Shown here: piece after piece, positions 21,837 through 29,807 of the stretch
How the letters are laid out: the number at the start of each line of letters is the position of its first letter
How positions within the stretch are numbered: the first letter of the stretch is position 1
Assembly (NCBI GenBank): GCA_945873305.1
Contig: CAMCCX010000023.1
Span: forward strand, 1-35,851
DNA from: Akkermansia muciniphila
GTDB taxonomy: Bacteria > Verrucomicrobiota > Verrucomicrobiia > Verrucomicrobiales > Akkermansiaceae
Direction of reading: 5' to 3'
Length of the DNA: 35,851 nt
The notes under the pieces: generated by a model
What the model was told of the DNA's origin: nothing
Database searches by the model: none
Seen by the model: only the letters and a program-made list of their open reading frames with translations
Made by a program: the position numbers and the translations under genes

Positions 21837-22895
21837 CTACGCTCCGGTCTCGTTCTCCGCAGCGGGTGGCGGCGGGACGAAGTCGGGCAGCGGGCGCACC
21901 AGGTTCGTGGGCAGGGGGAAGACGCGGTCGTAAATGCCGGGGGCGATCTCGGTGGCTTGCGAGTAGGCGTCGCGGAGCATTTCCATCTTCGCGTCCAAGT
22001 TGTCGATGTAATGGAGGGCGAAGGCTTCCGGGGTGCGCGGCAGCACGGGCGAGCCGAATTCATACTGGCCGTGATGGCTGCCTATCAGATGGAGCAGGTG
22101 GAGGCGGGTCATCTCGGTGGATGGCTTGAGCGTCTTCCACGCTTCGGCTTCCGGGCTGGCGAGCAGGTCGTTCCAGAGCTTGTTGACCAGCTCGATGCCG
22201 AGCGGGATGTGGCCTAGCATTTCGCCGTGGATGCTGTGGATCTGGCCGAAGCCGTCTTCCGGATAGGAGTTCTCCCAGAGTTTCCCGCAGTCGTGGAAGA
22301 GCACGCCGGTGAGGATCAGGTCGCGGTTGAGCTCGGGGTAAACGGGGCACAGCGCGGCGGCGGAGCGCATCATCTGGGCGACGTGCTCGACGAGGCCGCC
22401 GCGGCGGGCGTGGTGGTTTTTTTTCGCGGCGGCGGTGCGGCGGAAGCGGTCGCCCATCTGGGTGAGGAAATGCGCGCAAAGCCCGTGCAGGCGCGGGTCG
22501 CTGAGGGAGTCGCAGAAGCGCTGGATGTCGGCGTAGTCGCTCTCCTGTTTCTCGCGTGTCTGGGGGTCGCCGGCGATGAAGTTGGCGATGGCGGTGTCAT
22601 CGAGCAGATGCCAGGCGAGGTGGTTGGGATTGACGCCGTATTGGTTCTGCGTCCACTCGCCTTCGAGGCGGACGATGGTGTTGTCGGCGAGTTTCTCGGC
22701 GGCGTCGTAGATCGGCGAGTCCGACCAGATTTTCAGGGAGAAATGGCCGGTGGCGTCGGCGAAGACGAGTTCCAGATAGGGTTTGCCGCCCTTGGTGGTG
22801 CGGGCGTTGCGCGACTGGAGCTGGGCGTGGATCGCGGCGACGATGGGGATTTCACCGGATTGTTCTTTGACGGCGGCGATGGTGATGGGGCTCAC
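21837..22895 (-). CDS. YhaM-like HD-domain 3'-5' exoribonuclease
   Basis: The protein has an OB-fold nucleic-acid-binding domain at the N-terminus (NARTTKGGKPYLELVFADAT, then GHFSLKIW) and a C-terminal HD phosphohydrolase domain: GGLVEHVAQMM, LTGVLFHDCGKLWE with the HD pair, GHIPLGIELV and LHLIGSHHGQYEFGSPVLPR. This order and the motif GQYEFGSPVLPRTPEA match the YhaM/CBF1 family of manganese-dependent 3'-5' exonucleases acting on RNA. The GTG at 22895 gives the most compact start (VSPITIAAVKEQSGEIPIVA, 352 residues). The frame is open to a TTG at 22940, which is less likely. It follows the vapBC pair on the same strand by about 40 bases. Confidence 0.8.
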   Translation of the reverse strand: MSPITIAAVKEQSGEIPIVAAIHAQLQSRNARTTKGGKPYLELVFADATGHFSLKIWSDSPIYDAAEKLADNTIVRLEGEWTQNQYGVNPNHLAWHLLDDTAIANFIAGDPQTREKQESDYADIQRFCDSLSDPRLHGLCAHFLTQMGDRFRRTAAAKKNHHARRGGLVEHVAQMMRSAAALCPVYPELNRDLILTGVLFHDCGKLWENSYPEDGFGQIHSIHGEMLGHIPLGIELVNKLWNDLLASPEAEAWKTLKPSTEMTRLHLLHLIGSHHGQYEFGSPVLPRTPEAFALHYIDNLDAKMEMLRDAYSQATEIAPGIYDRVFPLPTNLVRPLPDFVPPPPAAENETGA

Positions 22896-22936
22896 GGGGA
22901 GGAGTTGATGGTGGAGAGTTGATGTTCGAAGCAGGC

Positions 22937-23383
22937 TCAAGCTGCGGCGAGGGGGTTCCAGACTTTCTTGAAACCGAAGTTTTGAAAATCCTTCAAATTG
23001 AGGGTCGCGAAATCCGTGACTCCGAACGCGGTGAGACTGAGGGCGGTGCGGGTGTCGTAAACGCGGCGGCGGGCAAATTCGGGGGCGGCGGCCTGTTTCC
23101 AGAGCTCGTCGTGGAGTTCGCGGCTGCGGGGCGGGAATCCGAGGGTTTTCCAGCGGGGATGCTTGCGGTAACTGGCAATGACGGCGGCGGCGGCGGGTGC
23201 GTCCAGCGGATGCCGAAGGACGGCGGGGTTCCGCAGAAGCAGGTAGAACTCGGTGAGGATGAACTCGCTCAGGGCGACGTCTTCCCGGGCGGAAAGTTCT
23301 TCAAGGAAGCTTTTGGCAGGCGCATGAAAGGGGGAAGCCGCCGAGTAGCTGTAGAGCAGGATGTTGGCGTCGATGGAGATCAT
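22937..23383 (-). CDS. vapC: VapC-type PIN-domain toxin
   Basis: The 148-residue protein (ATG at 23383) begins MISIDANILLYSYSAASPFH, with the first catalytic Asp of the PIN domain at residue 5. Further conserved acids occur in LSEFILTEFYLLL, YDTRTALSLTAFG and VTDFATLNLKDFQ. PIN toxins are Mg-dependent endoribonucleases, usually cutting tRNA or rRNA, held inactive by the paired antitoxin. The start overlaps the antitoxin stop as ATGA. The C-terminal FATLNLKDFQNFGFKKVWNP is typical of the subgroup with this RHH antitoxin. The gene looks intact, so the system is probably functional. Confidence 0.88.
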   Translation of the reverse strand: MISIDANILLYSYSAASPFHAPAKSFLEELSAREDVALSEFILTEFYLLLRNPAVLRHPLDAPAAAAVIASYRKHPRWKTLGFPPRSRELHDELWKQAAAPEFARRRVYDTRTALSLTAFGVTDFATLNLKDFQNFGFKKVWNPLAAA

Positions 23384-23640
23384 GGCAGTTGGAGAATCGG
23401 TTCCGCATCCTGGAAGGCGGCGGCGCGCAATTGCTCGGGGCTGAGGCCTTGCCAACCCACCGCCGCCGAGACGGGCGGTGTCCATGGCGTGGCAGGCGAA
23501 ACAGGGTCCGCATCATAGACTTCCAGCAAAAGCTCGGCACCGCGGCGGAAGGTTTCGGCGAGCGACCATTCGCGGGCCTTGGCGAAGGACTTGATTTCGC
23601 GAAAGAGCTCCTCCGGGACTTGAATTTGCGTCTTTGTCAT
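23380..23640 (-). CDS. vapB: Ribbon-helix-helix antitoxin partner of VapC
   Basis: The ATG at 23640 gives 86 residues. The N-terminal MTKTQIQVPEELFREIKSFA and KAREWSLAETFRRGAELLLE form a ribbon-helix-helix DNA-binding domain; the C-terminal 40 residues, rich in Pro and Ala, are the likely toxin-binding tail. Antitoxins of this kind repress their own operon together with the toxin. The stop overlaps the toxin ATG (ATGA), giving the coupled expression usual for toxin-antitoxin modules. A longer reading from 23676 adds residues without family similarity. Confidence 0.85.
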   Translation of the reverse strand: MTKTQIQVPEELFREIKSFAKAREWSLAETFRRGAELLLEVYDADPVSPATPWTPPVSAAVGWQGLSPEQLRAAAFQDAEPILQLP

Positions 23641-23725
23641 GCCGGAAATTTTACGGTGCCATGGATTTGATGTCAAAGCGGGAGTTGGAAGCTGATGGGA
23701 CGACGAAGACGATTCGGTCCGGCGA

Positions 23726-26518
23726 TCAGCGGTTGGTCTTCACCAAGTCTTCGAGGTCGGCCTTATCCATCGCCCGTTTCGGTGTGAAGCGATCATTGGA
23801 AAGATAGGCTACCAAAGATGACCGCATTTGCCGGGCGACAGGGCGATTTTTCAAATCGGAATCGAGATCGAAGGAACAGGCGATGAGTTTCCCTTGTCCC
23901 ACCTTCGCCTCGAAGACGTAGCCGAGTTTCCGGTGGGTCACCCAGTCATCGATGAGCTGGACGACGGGGCGGAGGTCGTGGTGCCGGGTGAGGATGAACG
24001 GGCGGGCGTCCTTCTGAAGTTCCCACCATTGCCAGTTCGAATGGAAATCGGTGGGGAATGCCGCGAGCGCGGGATGCTTGGGATCGCAGAGGATGCCCAA
24101 CGTGTGTGGTGGTTGCCAATCCGTCCATGCGGTGTTCCAGAAGATGGTGGAGAAACCGGCGGTGAGGGGTCGGGTCAGGTCGTCCTTCACATCGGCGGCG
24201 GTCGGCATCCATAGCACGCTCTTGCCTTGGTTCAATGCCGTCAGCGCCTCGTCGAGCGAGCGGGTGATGGTCACGTTCGGGGGCGCAGCGGGTGTTTCCC
24301 GGGGATAGACGAAGATGCTCCAGTCGTTGGAAAATTTCTGACCCCGCGCGCCGACAGTGAGCTTGAGCTGCGCGGGTGCCTGGACTTTGCCTAACATTAC
24401 TTGAATGCTTCCGAGATCACGGAGTCCACCCGCGGCAACATCGCGGACCGGCAGCGTTCCTTCGGCGACAACGGATTCTCTGTCTGTTAGTCTCCAGGTG
24501 GCCTCCATTCCCTTGAAATCCGCAGGACCGAAGTGGCACAGCTGAAGCTCCGCTTCCAACGTCTCATTCGTTTGCAAGATCATTTTTTTCAGCTTGGCGA
24601 GCGGCACGACCGGCCCGGCGAAGCGCGCGTATTCGTCCGCTGTGACATAGCCCTTGGAATCCCAGAAAGCATCAAGCACGCCGACGAGCGCTGTGCCCTG
24701 CCCCGGGAAATCGTGGAGATCCAGCAATTGAAATCCACCGAAAGCCTGCGTGCGCATCGCGGCTTCGATGTCGTGTTTGTAGCACAGCGTCTGAAGTTTT
24801 CCGGATGCCATGAGGAAGTCCTTCGCCTGCGGCAACAAGCCATTGCGTTTGGCCATCTCCTGCAAGACCTCGAAGTTCTTCGCTTTGAAAAACCCGGTGT
24901 ATTTCGGGATTTCCCCGAAGTTCGGATACGCGCACCATTGCCCGATCTCATGCGATACGAGCGGTGCGCCGGAATGGGTTTTCACAGGGTCAGACCAATC
25001 GAAGTCCGTGCGGGGTGGCTCGGCGTTGATGATGGATTTCATGCCCTCCCCCCAGTGCTGGATGCGCGGTTCCTGCACGTTGTGGTAATCACTTCCCGCC
25101 ATGAGCGGCCAACCGGCAGCCGTGGTCCAGAAGCGTCGGGCATCCTTCGCTTTCCAGCGGGCCACCCATTCTTGTAGCCATTTCTTATGGTTCGGGCCGG
25201 CAGGCTCGTTGCCGTATGCCATCATCAGAAACGAAGGATGATTGCCGTATGCCCGGATCATACGGGTGGTCTCATCGTCGATCCACGCATCGAGCAATTT
25301 GCCGCTGCCGATGTTAGCACCTTGGTTCGCCCAGGAGGAAGCCTCGACCTGATAGTAAAACCCGGCCTCGTCCGCTGCGATGAAAGCAGCCTTGGGCGGA
25401 CACCACGAGTGGAAGCGGATGTGGTTCAGCCCATGCGCCTTGCAGATTTTCACGATCCTCCGCCACGCATCAAGACCGGTAGGCGGATAGCCTGTGAGAG
25501 GGAAGATGGCGCACTCCAATGTGCCCCGCAGGAAAATCGGCACGCCGTTGATGGCGAGTCGCCCGTCTTTTCTGCTCAGATCCCGGAAGCCGAAGGTCTC
25601 GCTGCGGAGATCTTTTCCGGACGGGGATTCCAGCGTGATTTCCGCGTTGTAGAGATGTGGGGTGAATTCATTCCATACGCGTGGCTCGCGGTCCATGGGA
25701 ACGGTCAACTCCGCCCTGCCATCGATGAGATCCGCACTAACGGACGCGCTTTCGAAATGATCGCGCAAGGGGCCGAGATATCCAACCTTCGCAGTGACCT
25801 TGCCCTGCTGGTTTCCATTCGCGGTCACGATCACTTTCACGGATTTCTCCGCGTGTGATGCCTCGATCCGCGCCTCTTCCACACGCAACGCGGCGACCGC
25901 ACGCAGCTCGATCTTTCCGACCACGCCATTCCAATTCCCCTGCGTGTGATCGGTCATACTATGGGACAGAGGACCCGGGTCCACATCGACGATGCGGTTG
26001 TCGATGCGCAACGTGAGCGAATGTTTGCCGGGCGGCAGCACGCCGAGATCGTACTCGTGCGGCGTGCCCAGCGAGTTGCTTTTGCCAATCTGCCTGCCAT
26101 TCACCCAGGCGATGCTCTGCCAGTGGACCCGCTCGAGGTGCAACAGCGCGTGCTTGCCCTGCCAGTCGACGGGAATTCCGATCTCTTTCTGATACCAAGC
26201 CGGACCGACATAGCGTAGCGGCGGCTGGAGGAAGAACGGGATCTTGAAATTGTCAGCCGCCTGCCACTCCTTGAACAAATCCCGATGTTTCCAACCGACG
26301 CCTGTCCACTGGGTGGCCATCGAGGGCTTTTCTCCAAATCCCTGCGCGGCAACCTGGCCGGGAAGCTGAATGTTCTTGGGAAACTCCCACTGCGCGGGCG
26401 TGGCGGTTAGGCCGGCATCCGGTAGATCGGGCGCGAACTTCCACGTGCCCGATAGATCGATGGATTCAACGGCGTGAAGCACAGTCGCGCCGAGCAGGGT
26501 GATCAACAGTGGTTTCAT
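23726..26518 (-). CDS. Secreted glycoside hydrolase family 2 protein
   Basis: The ATG at 26518 gives 930 residues with signal peptide MKPLLITLLGATVLHAVESI; an ATG at 26542 overlapping the upstream stop is the alternative. The order is GH2 sugar-binding domain (DLSGTWKFAPDLPDAG, LERVHWQSIAWVNGRQIGKS), immunoglobulin-like domain, then a TIM barrel. In the barrel the general acid/base is Glu438 in MAYGNEP and the nucleophile is probably Glu524 in SHEIGQW, a spacing normal for GH2. Family activities include beta-galactosidase, glucuronidase and mannosidase; the substrate cannot be told. The long C-terminal region (about 200 residues) is extra. The gene overlaps the end of the MacB-like permease gene, so it is probably the last gene of that operon. 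Confidence 0.85.
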   Translation of the reverse strand: MKPLLITLLGATVLHAVESIDLSGTWKFAPDLPDAGLTATPAQWEFPKNIQLPGQVAAQGFGEKPSMATQWTGVGWKHRDLFKEWQAADNFKIPFFLQPPLRYVGPAWYQKEIGIPVDWQGKHALLHLERVHWQSIAWVNGRQIGKSNSLGTPHEYDLGVLPPGKHSLTLRIDNRIVDVDPGPLSHSMTDHTQGNWNGVVGKIELRAVAALRVEEARIEASHAEKSVKVIVTANGNQQGKVTAKVGYLGPLRDHFESASVSADLIDGRAELTVPMDREPRVWNEFTPHLYNAEITLESPSGKDLRSETFGFRDLSRKDGRLAINGVPIFLRGTLECAIFPLTGYPPTGLDAWRRIVKICKAHGLNHIRFHSWCPPKAAFIAADEAGFYYQVEASSWANQGANIGSGKLLDAWIDDETTRMIRAYGNHPSFLMMAYGNEPAGPNHKKWLQEWVARWKAKDARRFWTTAAGWPLMAGSDYHNVQEPRIQHWGEGMKSIINAEPPRTDFDWSDPVKTHSGAPLVSHEIGQWCAYPNFGEIPKYTGFFKAKNFEVLQEMAKRNGLLPQAKDFLMASGKLQTLCYKHDIEAAMRTQAFGGFQLLDLHDFPGQGTALVGVLDAFWDSKGYVTADEYARFAGPVVPLAKLKKMILQTNETLEAELQLCHFGPADFKGMEATWRLTDRESVVAEGTLPVRDVAAGGLRDLGSIQVMLGKVQAPAQLKLTVGARGQKFSNDWSIFVYPRETPAAPPNVTITRSLDEALTALNQGKSVLWMPTAADVKDDLTRPLTAGFSTIFWNTAWTDWQPPHTLGILCDPKHPALAAFPTDFHSNWQWWELQKDARPFILTRHHDLRPVVQLIDDWVTHRKLGYVFEAKVGQGKLIACSFDLDSDLKNRPVARQMRSSLVAYLSNDRFTPKRAMDKADLEDLVKTNR

Positions 26519-26534
26519 AAGTTGCAGGCCGTGG

Positions 26535-27743
26535 TTATTCATGCCGGAGCGCCTCGATGGGATCGAGTCCGGCGGCGCGGCGGGCGGGCATGAAGCCGAA
26601 GAGGATGCCGATGGCGGCGGAGAAGACGAAGGCGATCAGGTTGATTTTCGGATCGAAGAGGAAGGGCGCGCCGACGACTTTGGCGAGGGAGATGCAGAGG
26701 AAATAGGCGAGCGTGATGCCGGCGACTCCGCCGACGCAGGAGAGGGTGACGGCTTCGACCAGGAACTGGAGCAGCACCTCGCGGGCGCGCGCGCCGATGG
26801 CGAGGCGGATGCCGATTTCCCGGGTCCGCTCGGTGACGGAGACGAGCATGATGTTCATGATGCCGATGCCACCGACGAGCAGGCTGACGCCGGCCACCGC
26901 GCCTAGCAGCGAGGTCATCACCTTGGTGCTGGAGCTGATCACTTCGGCGAGTTGCTGGGAATCGAAGATGTTGAAGTCGTCATCCTCGTTGGCGGTGATT
27001 TTGCGGCGCTCCCGCATCAGGGCGGCGACGTCGGCAACGATGTTGGCACCGGGGTAACCCTGTTCCCCGGAAATCATGATCTGGTTGAAATTCTTGCCGC
27101 CCTGGCGGCCTGACAGGCGGTGGATGATGGTGGTGTAGGGGGTGAGCATGTTGTCGTCCAGGTCGTCGCCGAAGCCGCCCTGGCCTTTCACGGCGGTGAC
27201 GCCGATGACTTCCAGCGTCATGCTTTTCGCGCGGATCTTGCTGCCGATGGGGTCCACGCCCTCGCCGAAGAGTTCCTTGCGGATGGTTTCCCCGATGACG
27301 CAGACGGGCGAGGATTCCGCCACCTCCTGCTCGGTGAAGAAACGGCCGCTGCTGAGGTCCCAGTTCGCGATGCCGAAATAGTTGGGCGTGGTGCCCTGGA
27401 TGTCGAAGTTGCGGCTGTTTTCCTGATAGGCCATCTGGACGCTGTTGGAAATGAGCGGCGCGACCGAGGCGATGCCGGGCACCTGGTCGCGGACGGCTTC
27501 GACATCGGCCAGGCTGAACATCGGCGCGCCGTCGCCACGCCAGCCCTGGCCGGGGCGGAGAATGAGCAGGTTGTTGCCCATTTTGGAAATCTGGGATTTG
27601 ACCGTCTCAGTCGCTCCGCGGCCGAGGGTGACCATGGTGATGACGGCGGCCACGCCGATGACAATGCCGATGACGGTGAGGAAAGAGCGCATGAGGTTCC
27701 GGCGGATTTCCCGGATGGCGATGAGCAGGGCGTTGAAGATCAT
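26535..27743 (-). CDS. MacB-type ABC transporter permease
   Basis: The 402-residue protein has the MacB/FtsX layout: an N-terminal helix (RSFLTVIGIVIGVAAVITMV), a large periplasmic domain (about 50-275) and three C-terminal helices, including GVSLLVGGIGIMNIMLVSVT and the family motif TERTREIGIRLAIGARAREV. The ending MPARRAAGLDPIEALRHE is also typical. Type VII ABC transporters do not move substrate through the membrane but use mechanical force on periplasmic partners. The ATPase and permease are separate genes here, 12 bases apart, whereas E. coli MacB is one fused protein. Confidence 0.9.
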   Translation of the reverse strand: MIFNALLIAIREIRRNLMRSFLTVIGIVIGVAAVITMVTLGRGATETVKSQISKMGNNLLILRPGQGWRGDGAPMFSLADVEAVRDQVPGIASVAPLISNSVQMAYQENSRNFDIQGTTPNYFGIANWDLSSGRFFTEQEVAESSPVCVIGETIRKELFGEGVDPIGSKIRAKSMTLEVIGVTAVKGQGGFGDDLDDNMLTPYTTIIHRLSGRQGGKNFNQIMISGEQGYPGANIVADVAALMRERRKITANEDDDFNIFDSQQLAEVISSSTKVMTSLLGAVAGVSLLVGGIGIMNIMLVSVTERTREIGIRLAIGARAREVLLQFLVEAVTLSCVGGVAGITLAYFLCISLAKVVGAPFLFDPKINLIAFVFSAAIGILFGFMPARRAAGLDPIEALRHE

Positions 27744-27755
27744 GGCGGAGGATTT

Positions 27756-28451
27756 CTAACGAGTGATGACGTCGCTGGAGATCAGCCCGTCACGGACGCT
27801 GATGATGCGGCGGGCGCAGGCGGCGACCTCGTCCTCGTGGGTGACCATGATGATGGAAATGCCGCGGTCCGAGTTGAGCTTGTGGAGGAGTTCCATGATC
27901 TCGACGGTGGTTTTCGAATCGAGGTTGCCGGTGGGTTCGTCGGCGAAAAGAGTGTCCGGTCGGGTGACGATGGCGCGGGCGATGGCGACGCGTTGCTGTT
28001 GGCCGCCGGAGAGTTCGGCAGGGGTGTTGCGCTCTTTGTCCGAGAGGCTGACTTGGGCCAGCGCCTCGCGGGCCATCTCGTGGCGTTGTTTCCTGGAGTA
28101 GCCCCGATAGAGCAGCGGGAGCTCCACGTTTTCGAGCGCCGAGGTGCGGGCGAGCAGGTTGAAACCTTGGAAAATGAACCCCAGCGCGTGTCGGCGGAGC
28201 AGCGAGCGCTGGTCTTTATTGAGAGTTTCCACCTCGATGCCTTTGAAGCGGTAGGAGCCCTCGGTAGGCGTGTCGAGGCAGCCCAGCAGGTTCATGAGGG
28301 TGGATTTCCCCGATCCGCTGGGGCCCATGATGGCGACAAACTCACCTCGATGGATGGTGAGATCCACGCCGCGGAGGGCGAAAAACGCGGCTTCGCCCGT
28401 GCCGTAGCGCTTGGTGAGGCCTTCAAGCTGGATGAGCTTTTCGGCGTTCAT
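27756..28451 (-). CDS. MacB/LolD-type ABC transporter ATP-binding protein
   Basis: The 231-residue ATPase shows Walker A GPSGSGKST at 43-51, signature LSGGQQQRVAIARA from 147, Walker B TLFADEP with catalytic Glu172, and the switch His in MVTHEDE. It energises the permease encoded next to it. The start ATG overlaps the stop of the adaptor gene (ATGA), so adaptor and ATPase are translationally coupled. Length is usual for the LolD/MacB ATPase subfamily. Confidence 0.93.
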   Translation of the reverse strand: MNAEKLIQLEGLTKRYGTGEAAFFALRGVDLTIHRGEFVAIMGPSGSGKSTLMNLLGCLDTPTEGSYRFKGIEVETLNKDQRSLLRRHALGFIFQGFNLLARTSALENVELPLLYRGYSRKQRHEMAREALAQVSLSDKERNTPAELSGGQQQRVAIARAIVTRPDTLFADEPTGNLDSKTTVEIMELLHKLNSDRGISIIMVTHEDEVAACARRIISVRDGLISSDVITR

Positions 28452-29779
28452 TCGGTCTGCGGCGGCTTGACGCTGATGATGAGGGGAGTCCCGGCGGCCA
28501 GTTCCCCGCTGGTGATTTCGGTGAAGCGACCGTCGGTGATTCCCGTGGTGACTTCAATTTCCGAAGGTTCGCCGTCCTTGAGAGTCCAGACCTTGGGGGT
28601 GGCGTCGGACGAGCCCGCTTTCGGCGGTGGAGTTCCCCGCCAGCGCCTACCGCCACCCGGCGAGAGGCTCTGGACGAGAGTTCGCTTGGCATCATCCGGC
28701 TTGGCGCTGGCGGCGGCGGCCACGGGGTCGAAGCGGAGCGCCGCGTTGGGCACGACGAGGATGTCCGGCTTGTCCACGATGGCGATGTCCACGGTGGCGG
28801 TCATGCCGGGGCGGAGGGAGAGGTCCTCGTTGGTGACCTCGAGCTCGGTGCTGTAAGTGACCACGCTGGAGGACGAGGCGGCACCCTCCTTGGCGGTGGT
28901 GCCGGTGCCGACCGCGCCGAATGCCACTTTTTTGACCGTGGCGGTGTATTTGCGGGAGGGCCAGGCATCGACGCTGAAATCGGCGGTTTGGCCGGTTGCG
29001 ATGCGGCCGATGTCCGCTTCGGAAACATTCACGAGGAGTTCCATTTTTTTCAAATCCTCGGCGATCGTGAAAAGCGTGGGAGCGGTGAATGAGGCGGCGA
29101 CGGTCTGGCCGACGTCGATGGAACGCGCGAGCACGATGCCATCCACGGGCGAGCGGATGACGGTTTTCGCGAGGTCGCTTTCAAAAGCGCGGACGTCCGC
29201 CTCCGCGCCTGTCACTGCGGCTTGGGCGCTGGCGAGGTCGGCCTGGGCGCGGGCGAGGGTGGCGCGTGAGGTTTCCATGGTGGCACGCGAGGGGGTTTTC
29301 CCGCTGCTGAGATCGTGGAGTTCCTCCTGCCGGGCGAGCGAGGCTTTGCTTTCCGCGACGGTGGCCTCGGCCTGGCTGACGCGGGCCTTGGCCGCGAGAA
29401 GCGAGGCGCGGCTGCGCTCGGTCTGCTGGTCGAGCTTGGAGGTGTCGAGCTTGGCGAGGGTCTGGCCCTTTTTCACGGGGTCGTTGGTGTCCACCAGCAC
29501 TTCCTTGGCGGTGCCGGAAAGTTCGCTGCCGACGATGATCTGGTTGGTCGGCGCGAGGTTGCCGGCGGCGGTGACGATGAGCGCGATGCGGCCGATTTTG
29601 GACTCCTGTGTCTGATAGTCCGCCTTTTCCCCGCCATCCCTGTTGCTTTCAAAAAAGTACCAGGCTCCCGCGCCTGTCAGGGCGACGGCAAGGGCGGCGA
29701 ACAGCCATTTCCGCACCGGGCGCGAGGCGCCGCTGGCGATGATGGTGGCAAGGTCTTTTGCTGAATCGGGTGATGTCAT
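28448..29779 (-). CDS. MacA/HlyD-type periplasmic adaptor of a tripartite efflux system
   Basis: The ATG at 29779 gives 443 residues. A single N-terminal membrane anchor (WLFAALAVALTGAGAWYFFE) precedes the first barrel and lipoyl half (ESKIGRIALIVTAAGNLAPT). A long coiled coil (about 95-180, Ala/Arg/Glu-rich) follows, then the second lipoyl half (VIRSPVDGIVLARSIDVGQT), and beta-barrel and membrane-proximal domains. The C-terminal region has a Gly/Arg/Pro-rich insert (SPGGGRRWRGTPPPKAG) not usual in MacA. The adaptor links the inner-membrane MacB-type complex to the outer-membrane channel. It starts 28 bases after the channel gene stop. Confidence 0.9.
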   Translation of the reverse strand: MTSPDSAKDLATIIASGASRPVRKWLFAALAVALTGAGAWYFFESNRDGGEKADYQTQESKIGRIALIVTAAGNLAPTNQIIVGSELSGTAKEVLVDTNDPVKKGQTLAKLDTSKLDQQTERSRASLLAAKARVSQAEATVAESKASLARQEELHDLSSGKTPSRATMETSRATLARAQADLASAQAAVTGAEADVRAFESDLAKTVIRSPVDGIVLARSIDVGQTVAASFTAPTLFTIAEDLKKMELLVNVSEADIGRIATGQTADFSVDAWPSRKYTATVKKVAFGAVGTGTTAKEGAASSSSVVTYSTELEVTNEDLSLRPGMTATVDIAIVDKPDILVVPNAALRFDPVAAAASAKPDDAKRTLVQSLSPGGGRRWRGTPPPKAGSSDATPKVWTLKDGEPSEIEVTTGITDGRFTEITSGELAAGTPLIISVKPPQTE

Positions 29780-29807
29780 GAAATGGGATGAAGTGTGGGG
29801 AAAAATT

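Noticed and set aside
27120-28856. Long plus-strand open frame (578 codons)
   Set aside because: It is antisense to the MacB-like permease, ATPase and adaptor genes, which carry clear family motifs. Its sequence is low complexity and shows no family.
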